Assembly (NCBI GenBank): GCA_021785155.1
Contig: JAJYGE010000071.1
Span: 1-5,491 of the forward strand
Length of the DNA stretch: 5,491 nt
Direction: 5' to 3'
From: Planctomycetota bacterium
Lineage (GTDB): Bacteria > Planctomycetota > Phycisphaerae > WQYP01
The notes under the pieces are model-generated. The model did no database searches, was not told the DNA's origin, and saw only the letters and a program-made list of their open reading frames with translations. Numbering within the stretch: position 1 is the first letter of the stretch; every line of letters starts with the position of its first letter. The translations under genes and the position numbers were made by a program. This document shows positions 1 through 5,073 of this stretch, in pieces.

Positions 1-48
1 ACGATCACGATCCCGCTGACTCATCATCAGTAATTCCTCTTGGCTCAT
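1..48 (-). CDS. Transposase N-terminus, ISNCY-like (partial, runs off left edge)
   Basis: Only the first 16 codons are visible: MSQEELLMMSQRDRDR, starting at an ATG at 48-46. A Shine-Dalgarno GAGG lies at 57-54, five bases from the start, which supports it. The short acidic lead followed by an MSxRDRDR stretch resembles the start of ISNCY-family transposases, which go on into a helix-turn-helix domain and a DDE integrase-like core. The IS-end repeats at 71-111 directly upstream support that reading. With 16 residues the family call rests on pattern memory and context; an unrelated HTH protein cannot be excluded. Confidence 0.5.
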   Translation of the reverse strand, partial: MSQEELLMMSQRDRDR

Positions 49-70
49 AACATCCTCTTTTTCCAAAAGA

Positions 71-111
71 GGACATTTTAACTTGGGCCAAACAGGACAT
101 TACAACTTTGG
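71..111 (-). repeat. Paired 17-base direct repeats of the IS end
   Basis: The blocks at 71-87 (GGACATTTTAACTTGGG) and 95-111 (GGACATTACAACTTTGG) match at 14 of 17 positions with a period of 24 bases, a little over two helical turns. They lie between the transposase start and the putative IS tip, as expected for transposase recognition sites that could also overlap the transposase promoter. Confidence 0.65.
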
Positions 112-117
112 TATGAC

Positions 118-399
118 ACCCGTCAATCCATCGGACCGAAAATGAAAATGGGGATCGGAAAGAAACGTTGGTGTGAGTGCGGGCGATGCACGCCGCAGCC
201 AACGGTGGCGTCGGGATAAACTACGAGACGGCGGTTACTTCGACGAGCACCGGTCCCCGAACAGTTACGGAACGACGGGAAGCGTTCGGTATCTGGCGTT
301 GGCGACGGCGGCCATGCGCTGCGGCGGTTGGTGGAGGTGTTCGGGGGTGGGGACGCTCGGTTGCGGTATTTTGCGAATTATCATTGGCCATGGCCCGAG
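118..399. other. G+C-rich stretch with no recognisable gene
   Basis: Between the IS tip and the stop codon of the DUF2971 gene I see no gene I can support. Positions 181-360 are about 67% G+C by hand count, against about 43% for 421-840 and about 53% in the protease gene. Open frames exist on the plus strand, for example one from a GTG at 177, but they run on into the antisense of the DUF2971 gene and their translations match no family I know. It may be a decayed gene fragment from a G+C-rich source. No tRNA, terminator or clear promoter was seen. Confidence 0.5.
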
Positions 400-1251
400 C
401 TATTTGCGTACCGGTTGCGATCTTATGGTATCGAATTTCTTAATATTCAAGCTGAATTCATTACTGGGGGCCTCGGCTTTGGAAAAAATGACATCCGATG
501 GCCACCCGGTGAGCCATGTTTTGACCAGATTAAAATCTTCGTCCTTTGTCTTGCATCCAAAGATCACCATTGTGACAAGATTCTTATCGAATGATACCGG
601 AGAAGCAGAAACATTACGTCTTACTATCCGAAATTCCTGCTCGTGTTCCCATTCGGCGTACTTCGTGAATAGAAGGCTTTTTACCAATTGTGGAGTTCCG
701 TACAGTTTGTGGTAATTTAACTCAGGCAAGTTCTGGGAATAATCAACGTCACTAAAGACGACTCTTCTATCATAGGGATTTCTGGGGTCGCCGAGGGGAA
801 TTCCGCAAGGAATGTTCCCATCGGAAAAGCTGAACTCGATGGCAATGCCTCGGTGGCTGTCGGCGTAATATGAAAACATTGGAATTGAGTTCGCCTTCTT
901 TGAAAGACAGAAGACGCTTGATTTTTTGTAATGATCCCTTTGCGTTGTCAGGCCTATTTTTCGTTTGAACCCCGGAGTTGTCTGCCAAGCCTTTTGAGAT
1001 TTGAACGAGTTTAGTTGTTCCACGGTGCACTTGGATTTGAACGCCTTATCAAGATATTCCTCCCACTGTTGATCCGTGGAATCATCCGCGTGAAGCCGGA
1101 GATTGCAGTCGAATGGATCGTTGAAATCTTCAGGTGTACAATAATAAATTTCCGCCTTCCGAAAAACTGACTCCGTGAATGGGTCTGGTACCCGAGTTCC
1201 ATTTACCCCAACTTTATATAATGGGCGGTATTTATAGTATTTCTTTACCAT
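400..1251 (-). CDS. DUF2971 family protein
   Basis: This encodes an intact 283-residue protein of the DUF2971 family, whose biochemical role is not established. Recognisable family segments are, in order: the N-terminal YKYRPL at residues 6-11; the FNDPFDC core (43-49) after a short acidic/aromatic run; VFCLSKK (113-119) leading into MFSYYADSHRGIAIEF (125-140), the hallmark block; and KYAEWEHEQEFRIV (197-210), an E-rich motif. There is no signal peptide or membrane segment, so it is probably cytoplasmic. The ATG at 1251 is the only start in frame, because an in-frame stop lies four codons upstream. No Shine-Dalgarno sequence precedes it, which fits the promoter at 1258-1286 giving a leaderless mRNA. 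The gene is about 43% G+C in its sampled half, lower than its neighbours, and lies between an IS end and a broken DUF1016 gene, so horizontal acquisition is likely. DUF2971 genes often occur in mobile or defence-like neighbourhoods, but nothing here proves such a role. Confidence 0.9.
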   Translation of the reverse strand: MVKKYYKYRPLYKVGVNGTRVPDPFTESVFRKAEIYYCTPEDFNDPFDCNLRLHADDSTDQQWEEYLDKAFKSKCTVEQLNSFKSQKAWQTTPGFKRKIGLTTQRDHYKKSSVFCLSKKANSIPMFSYYADSHRGIAIEFSFSDGNIPCGIPLGDPRNPYDRRVVFSDVDYSQNLPELNYHKLYGTPQLVKSLLFTKYAEWEHEQEFRIVRRNVSASPVSFDKNLVTMVIFGCKTKDEDFNLVKTWLTGWPSDVIFSKAEAPSNEFSLNIKKFDTIRSQPVRK

Positions 1252-1257
1252 AGCGCA

Positions 1258-1286
1258 ATTTTACAAAATCCTCACCAAAATGTCAC
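1258..1286 (-). promoter_or_regulatory. Sigma70-type promoter of the DUF2971 gene, predicted leaderless
   Basis: On the minus strand GTGACA (1286-1281, five of six matches to TTGACA) and TAAAAT (1263-1258, five of six to TATAAT) are separated by 17 bases. Transcription would start about seven bases after the -10 box, at or next to the A of the ATG at 1251. That leaves no leader, consistent with the lack of a Shine-Dalgarno site. Confidence 0.55.
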
Positions 1287-1400
1287 CGGGGGCGTGCTGG
1301 GTTGTCGGGCCAACGTTAATTTATCCTCCTTGGCGAGGCGGCCGCGCCGCGATTTAGCGATTGACGGCGGGAATTTCAACGGATGACGCTTAACGGGGTT

Positions 1401-1433
1401 AACCACAAAGTGGCGTAAGAACGCAAAGAGGCG
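1401..1433. repeat. Possible interspersed repeat fragment (ACCACAAAG...ACGCAAAGAGG)
   Basis: The stretch contains ACCACAAAG, AGAACGCAAAGAGG and, shortly after (1448-1456), AACCACGAG. Phrases of this type recur as short intergenic repeats in many PVC and other bacterial genomes, from memory. It lies just past the point where DUF1016 similarity ends, so it may mark the junction where the gene was truncated. The window contains no second copy to compare. Confidence 0.25.
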
Positions 1434-1482
1434 ATGGCCTTTTTTTGAACCACGAGGCGTGCGGAGGGCGATTCCGCCTTTA

Positions 1483-1518
1483 CGGCCAATTTCGCAGACG
1501 GTGTCTGCGAAATGGCCG
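1483..1518. repeat. Long inverted repeat within the DUF1016 remnant
   Basis: The arms CGGCCAATTTCGCAGAC (1483-1499) and GTCTGCGAAATGGCCG (1503-1518) are complementary apart from one bulged A, around a three-base GGT loop. The stem would be about 16 pairs. It coincides with the last codons of the DUF1016 similarity (ISQTPSAKLA), so part of the symmetry may come from the coding sequence. Confidence 0.7.
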
Positions 1519-1822
1519 GGTATGCCAGGTAAAACGCTCGCATCTGATAGGCCGTGCGCCGTGAGAAGCCTCAACCGTAGCGCACGGACAGGCCTGCGGA
1601 AAACCGCTCCATGGGGTATTCGCCATAATGAGCTCGCGATTGCCCACCTTGTTCCCATTGCACAGTGCGGCGACCAATTTCCCAATAGGCGGCGGTCATG
1701 AAGGTGTTAACCGCCCGTGCAGCACCGCGCCGGGCCAATTCAAGCAAACTGACAGCCTCAGCCAAGATCGAATCACAACCGGCGATTTTTGGGATTTGAA
1801 AATGGGGAACGCCGGGCGGCAC
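1484..1822 (-). pseudogene. DUF1016 (YhcG-type) nuclease gene remnant, N-terminal part only
   Basis: From a GTG at 1822 the frame reads 83 residues that match the DUF1016 N-terminal domain: LLELARRGAARAVN (26-39), TAAYWEIGRR (43-52), EQGGQSRAHYGE (57-68) and SVRYG (79-83). The frame then meets TGA at 1573-1571. Past it the same frame continues GFSRRTAYQMRAFYLAYP and ISQTPSAKLA, exactly the family continuation, where members have RYGRGFSRR. One CGA-to-TGA change explains the break. After 1484 similarity stops, though the frame stays open to a TGA at 1378-1376. The family's C-terminal PDDEXK-type nuclease domain is absent, so the product would be inactive even without the stop. Family members are usually several hundred residues long and are found with mobile or restriction-type genes. 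Similar short DUF1016 remnants are common in genomes; this is a fossil, not a working gene. Confidence 0.8.
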
Positions 1823-1964
1823 GGGGATATATGAGTGTCAGGGTATTGGATGTATCAATTCTGATGGTCGCATTGGGCCGATAAGGCTGCGGTCGCGTAT
1901 GGAATCTTTACGCGGAGGGCGGCTGTAAATTTTGTCGGCATCGGGCCGGGCGGTGGATTCATAG

Positions 1965-1990
1965 CCGTGTATGGTGTATGACATACACGG
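1965..1990. promoter_or_regulatory. Nested palindrome upstream of the HtrA-like protease gene
   Basis: Arms CCGTGTATG (1965-1973) and CATACACGG (1982-1990) are perfect 9-base inverted repeats with an 8-base spacer. Inside, GTGTATG is tandemly duplicated (1967-1973, 1974-1980), so GTGTATG-A-CATACAC (1974-1988) is itself a perfect 15-base odd palindrome. It ends 10 bases before the Shine-Dalgarno GGAG at 2001. It could be a dimer-binding operator or a 5' UTR hairpin affecting translation. No convincing -35/-10 pair was found nearby. Confidence 0.5.
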
Positions 1991-2013
1991 TGATGTTTAT
2001 GGAGATACAATAA

Positions 2014-3369
2014 ATGTTCATGCGAAAAATTTTGGCGGCCATGGTCATTGCCGGCCTGATTCCCGCGGGATTGTGTGCCGCCGCGGCATGGCAACCGCAT
2101 ATTAACCCCGACAACTTGCGCGATACGATTACCGTGCAGATTATTCATCATGCCGAACCGGCCATTGTGTCCATTACCGCCAAAAAAGTAATCACGCGGC
2201 AGGTCAATGTGTTTGGCAGCATTTTTGGAGGGCCGGGAATAGGTCCCTATGTTCATGTGCCCGCTGATTTTCTGGGCAGCGGATTTATCATTCAAAAAAA
2301 TGGCTACGTGGTCACCAATAACCACGTTGTGGATCAGGCGCAGCAAATTTCCGTTACGTTATCCGATGGGAAAAAATATGCGGCGCATGTCGTGGGAAGT
2401 GATCCGCAGGCGGATTTGGCAATTTTGAAGATCAATGCCGCTTCGGGTCGCGCGTTTCCAACTTTGACGCTGGGAGATTCGTCAACGCTGATGATCGGCG
2501 AACCGACCATTGCCGTGGGCAATCCATTCGGGTTCAGCCAGAGTGTCAGTTCGGGTATTGTCTCGGCCATTGGCAGAGAAATTCATGAGCCGAATAATCC
2601 CGTGCCGCTTAAAAATCTGATTCAAACGGATGCCGCCATTAATCCCGGTAATTCCGGGGGGCCGCTGCTGAACGCTTATGGGCAGGTCATCGGCATAAAT
2701 ACCGCCATCCGCGGCAATGCGCAGAACATTGGTTTTGCCATCGGCGTCAATCGCTTGTATCAGCTCATCAGCATGTTGATGAATCCGGAGACAACCAACG
2801 GGGTGTTGATTCCCGTCACCTTTGCGGGGCAAAGAACGTTTCAATCGCCGGCCACCATCCATGAACAAGTTGTGATTGCCGGAACACATGGTCCGACGGT
2901 GGTATCCGTTGACGGTATTCGTGTGGACAATTTACTTGATGTGTATGCGGCTTTATTGAACGTGACGCTGCAACAGAAAACAGTGGTGGTGAAATTTTCC
3001 AACGGGACAAGCAGAACATATCCCGTAAGCCCCGCTCCGCCCACACCGGCTCAAGTCACGGCCCAGCGTATCACCCGCGCCGTTAAACGGGTCATGGGTT
3101 GCTTGGTCGAACAGGTTACGCCGACCTTGGGGAAAAAGTTTAATCTCGGCGTGAAAAATGGATTGCTGATAACCGAAGTGGATGCCGGATCCATGGCGGC
3201 CAGGGCTGGTTTGAAACCCGGCGATGTGTTGGTCCAGTTAGGCCCGTATCGCATTAGAACCCTCAATCAACTCGGTGCCCTGTTGCCACGTTTGCCCAAT
3301 CAGGGCCAGGTCCGGGTGATGGTCGTGCGGCACCATCGACTCGGTTGGGGTGAATTGACCATGCCGTGA
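2014..3369 (+). CDS. HtrA/DegP-like periplasmic serine protease with PDZ domains
   Basis: This 451-residue protein is an S1C-type serine protease of the HtrA/DegP/DegQ group, which degrades or refolds damaged envelope proteins. Residues 1-25 form a signal peptide (MRK, hydrophobic run, AAAA), so the mature enzyme should be periplasmic. C21 lies in LC rather than a proper lipobox, so a lipoprotein is unlikely. The trypsin-like domain (about 38-255) has the full triad: His104 in TNNHVVD, Asp134 in DPQADLAIL and Ser214 in NPGNSGGPLLN. The LA loop (about 58-85) is short. A first PDZ-like segment (about 260-338) keeps the VDGIRVDNLLDVYAAL half but lacks the usual AGLxxGD element; the second (about 364-450) is canonical, with AGLKPGDVL at 398-406. 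ATG at 2014 is preferred because GGAG at 2001-2004 is nine bases away, whereas the ATG at 2020 would be 15 away. DegP, DegQ and DegS cannot be told apart. The gene is single and converges on 3384-4292. Confidence 0.93.
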   Translation: MFMRKILAAMVIAGLIPAGLCAAAAWQPHINPDNLRDTITVQIIHHAEPAIVSITAKKVITRQVNVFGSIFGGPGIGPYVHVPADFLGSGFIIQKNGYVVTNNHVVDQAQQISVTLSDGKKYAAHVVGSDPQADLAILKINAASGRAFPTLTLGDSSTLMIGEPTIAVGNPFGFSQSVSSGIVSAIGREIHEPNNPVPLKNLIQTDAAINPGNSGGPLLNAYGQVIGINTAIRGNAQNIGFAIGVNRLYQLISMLMNPETTNGVLIPVTFAGQRTFQSPATIHEQVVIAGTHGPTVVSVDGIRVDNLLDVYAALLNVTLQQKTVVVKFSNGTSRTYPVSPAPPTPAQVTAQRITRAVKRVMGCLVEQVTPTLGKKFNLGVKNGLLITEVDAGSMAARAGLKPGDVLVQLGPYRIRTLNQLGALLPRLPNQGQVRVMVVRHHRLGWGELTMP

Positions 3370-3376
3370 CGTCACG
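3365..3376. other. Perfect 12-base palindrome at the convergent gene junction
   Basis: CGTGACGTCACG spans the stop codon of the protease gene and is a perfect palindrome. The gap to the facing gene is only 14 bases (3370-3383). There is no adjacent T-run on either strand, so it is not a classical intrinsic terminator, and no other terminator is visible between the two genes. Confidence 0.4.
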
Positions 3377-3383
3377 TCGCGGG

Positions 3384-4292
3384 TTAACGAATGATGACTT
3401 GCCGGGGTATGGTGGTTGCCGACCAGCGCAACATCCAGAGTGATCCCAACGGCACGATTTCTACATGGCCATCCTCAAATGAAACGTTAATCGCGGTGCC
3501 ATGCCGATCAATGCACAGCCGGCCCAAGCCACCAGGCCCCTTGGGCGCTCCGGTGGGATATCCGGAATCAAGGGTAAAGGGTGATTGCGGTGGTTGGTTG
3601 CTGCCGTCGGGCCAGGCATCAGCCCAGATGGCATCGGCAAATACCGGGGTCTGTGGTCCGGCAGTTTTATCGCTGTAACTGAAATAAGGCGTTAGCCCCA
3701 GCGTCTGATGCGTGGTATACCAATACATGGGGTTGGGATCTGTCGATGTCGCTTCAATGGAAGTATCAAAAAGCCAGGCATTGATGCAGTAGCTGCCGAA
3801 GTGGCCTGTGATGGTCGGTTGATTCCACCATGCCACTGGTCCCCAGGTGGTAGATACGTTGCCGTATCCAGCGGATCCCGCCGCCAATGTTTCATTGGGG
3901 GTGCTCGGACAAACCAGTGCCGCCTGTTCGACCGCCGGAATATACGAAGCGGTGTTTTGATTTTGAATTGTCGAGACTTGGTTGGCGAAGCTGGGTCCCA
4001 ATAATTCCAGCCAGTACATGCCAGATAAATCCGGATCATAGGGCAGGCCATGGGCTGGGTCCGCGGCAAAATATTCGGTATAAGCCGTTGCCAACTGGTG
4101 AAGATTGGAGGCGCAGATGGTGGCTTGGGCCGCCCGGCGGGCTAAGGCCAATGCGGGCAGCAGCAACGCAATCAATACAGCAATAATCGATACAACCGCC
4201 AGCAGTTCCACAAGAGAAAAGCCATAATTTCGCGCATTGTTTTTCCACGACGGCCTGCCCGCTGAATCAGCTATTGTTGGCAATTTGAGCAT
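3384..4292 (-). CDS. Pseudopilin-like protein with prepilin cleavage motif and H-X9-DG domain
   Basis: This 302-residue secreted or membrane-anchored protein resembles the type II pseudopilin-like proteins that PVC bacteria encode in large numbers; their individual functions are mostly unknown. Residues 1-24 are a basic leader, cut after Gly24 in NYG-FSLVELLAVV. Glu29 is the conserved Glu at mature position 5, and 25-51 is the hydrophobic helix serving as membrane anchor or assembly helix. CASNLHQLATAY (60-71) is the usual segment after the helix. Near the C-terminus His264 and Asp274-Gly275 form the H-X9-DG motif, followed by LGSLWMLRWS (282-291), also family-typical. A prepilin peptidase encoded elsewhere should process it. 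I chose ATG at 4292 because GGGA at 4303-4300 is seven bases upstream; a GTG at 4313 would add seven residues but sits four bases after the TATAAT box and has no Shine-Dalgarno site. No pilus assembly genes lie nearby. Confidence 0.9.
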   Translation of the reverse strand: MLKLPTIADSAGRPSWKNNARNYGFSLVELLAVVSIIAVLIALLLPALALARRAAQATICASNLHQLATAYTEYFAADPAHGLPYDPDLSGMYWLELLGPSFANQVSTIQNQNTASYIPAVEQAALVCPSTPNETLAAGSAGYGNVSTTWGPVAWWNQPTITGHFGSYCINAWLFDTSIEATSTDPNPMYWYTTHQTLGLTPYFSYSDKTAGPQTPVFADAIWADAWPDGSNQPPQSPFTLDSGYPTGAPKGPGGLGRLCIDRHGTAINVSFEDGHVEIVPLGSLWMLRWSATTIPRQVIIR

Positions 4293-4317
4293 ATCGTAAT
4301 CCCATGTCCTCACGTTG

Positions 4318-4323
4318 ATTATA
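4318..4323 (-). promoter_or_regulatory. Consensus -10 box of the pseudopilin gene
   Basis: TATAAT, a perfect -10 consensus on the minus strand, ends five bases before the upstream GTG and 25 bases before the ATG at 4292. A transcription start near 4311 would leave a leader of about 19 bases with GGGA well placed for the ATG. The -35 region is weak: TTACTT or TTTACT at an 18-19 base spacing. Confidence 0.5.
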
Positions 4324-4612
4324 TAATATCGGCGTCGCGATAAGTAAACGGAGCATTCCGGCTGGTTCTTTTAGCCGCTGGCAGCGTTGCTCGCTGGTGA
4401 CAAAGCACCAGTCCTTAAACAAGCGAAGACCCCGACCGTAAGCCGATAATTCTTGTCTTGCGTATTGTTTTTACAGTCTCCCCATTGTGGTCCAGGGTTG
4501 GGCCACATCGTGAGTTGTTTCGGGTTTTGTTTACACCATGTTTTGTTTTCTTTCTGGTCCTGGCGCTGCGGCGGATCGGGGCGTCCTTACCCCGACATCA
4601 TGGTTCACCGTG
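4324..4612. other. Intergenic stretch with hairpins, no gene
   Basis: No gene is supportable here. Three symmetric elements stand out: CGCTG-G-CAGCG (4376-4386), CTGGTG-N6-CACCAG (4394-4411) and TCGGGG-N8-CCCCGA (4576-4595). The last lies 18 bases downstream of the transposase remnant's stop codon on the minus strand. None is followed by a T-run, so terminators are not indicated. A plus-strand open frame from 4453 to 4686 has Cys/His/Trp-rich, non-protein-like content and overlaps the transposase stump antisense. Confidence 0.5.
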
Positions 4613-4891
4613 CTAACAACGCAGCGGGTAGTACGTCGCCTCGGCCAATCGCAAGAGGCTTGAGGTCCACGGATTCCATGACATGATCCGGTAAATGATG
4701 CGTCGCCCCGTCTTGACGATCTGGCAGGGTATTGGCAGCATCATGTTGCGGAATCGTTTGAACTCCATGTGGAGAATCGTGTGCCGCTGTTGGCGATGAT
4801 GGGATTCCCATCGACCCGGAGTAACCGGCAGCGACAATCCGCACCAGACTTTGAGCGTCCAAGCCAAAGAGGCCTGTGACCACTTCTGCAA
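4613..4891 (-). pseudogene. IS1380-like transposase, C-terminal remnant
   Basis: The minus-strand frame ending at the TAG at 4615-4613 reads WSQASLAWTLKVW, then MEFKRFRNMMLPIPCQIVKTGRR and IIYRIMSWNPW. This resembles the C-terminal tail of IS1380-family DDE transposases, where a hydrophobic SLAWTLKxW helix is followed by a PxQIVxTGRRxxYRxLxW segment. Only about 90 residues remain of a protein usually over 400 long. The catalytic DDE residues and everything upstream are missing, and similarity breaks off around 4880, next to the heptamer repeat at 4914. No start codon with a ribosome site exists for this piece. The family call is from motif memory; the identification as a transposase tail is firmer than the exact family. 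Confidence 0.7.
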
Positions 4892-4903
4892 CGCGGCGGG
4901 ACC

Positions 4904-4946
4904 GCCAGCATTTAGGAGTTAGGAGTTAGGAGTTAGAAGTTAGAAG
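4904..4946. repeat. GCCAGCATT element followed by AGGAGTT heptamer tandem repeat
   Basis: GCCAGCATT (4904-4912) leads into about 4.7 copies of a 7-base unit from 4914 to 4946: AGGAGTT three times, then AGAAGTT, then AGAAG. Immediately before it GGCGG-GA-CCGCC (4895-4906) can fold. The whole module returns in shorter form at 5079-5112. Non-coding heptamer tracts like this are known from several bacterial groups; the length may vary between strains. Confidence 0.8.
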
Positions 4947-4960
4947 ACCTTGCGAATTTC

Positions 4961-5067
4961 AAGTTGCTCAAGATGCTCAAGTTCGGGGGGCAAGGTGCTC
5001 AAGATGCGCAAGCTGATGGGAGCGTTGATTTTAGAGGGTTTGGTTCAAGTTGTCCTGGATGCCCAAG
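4961..5067. repeat. Dispersed imperfect repeat, TGCTCAAGATGCTCAAG family
   Basis: TGCTCAAGATGCTCAAG at 4965-4981 recurs with one mismatch at 4996-5012, 31 bases on. A more diverged third copy is at 5047-5067, where 16 of 21 positions match 4961-4981. Each copy is an internal doublet of TGCTCAAG-like halves. The stretch has no coding frame I can support and lies between the two GCCAGCATT modules. Confidence 0.65.
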
Positions 5068-5073
5068 ATGTTT

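Larger units (their letters stand above)
1..117 (-). mobile_element. End of an ISNCY-like insertion sequence (partial)
   Basis: This looks like the terminal region of an insertion sequence that continues beyond the left edge. Two near-identical 17-base blocks (71-87 and 95-111, 24 bases apart) sit just upstream of a transposase-like start codon at 48. Read on the minus strand the putative tip begins TGTCATACCAAAG near 117. Tandem GGACATT-AACTT-GG blocks next to a TGT tip are, as I recall, typical of ISNCY/IS481-type elements, where they are probably transposase binding sites. The tip position is inferred from the repeat pattern. The other end is outside the window, so no target duplication can be checked. 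Confidence 0.55.

Noticed and set aside
173..715. 180-codon plus-strand open frame
   Set aside because: Most of it is antisense to the clearly real DUF2971 gene; its translation is rich in Cys, Trp and Arg with no family resemblance and no ribosome site.
1272..1685. 137-codon minus-strand open frame
   Set aside because: It reads the DUF1016 remnant in another frame; the family match is in the frame of 1822-1484, and an AGGAGG at its 3' end precedes only a 13-codon tail.
1900..1950. sigma70 promoter for the protease gene
   Set aside because: Candidate -10 boxes (TAAATT, TATGGA) have no -35 match at 16-18 base spacing.
2014..2080. Lipoprotein signal for the protease (Cys21)
   Set aside because: The residues before the Cys are A-G-L, which does not fit the usual lipobox with a small residue at -1; an ordinary signal peptide fits better.
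1855..2346. 163-codon minus-strand open frame
   Set aside because: Largely antisense to the start of the protease gene, with His/Asn-rich non-family content.
4453..4686. 77-codon plus-strand open frame
   Set aside because: Partly antisense to the transposase remnant, unusual Cys/His/Trp composition, no ribosome site or family match.
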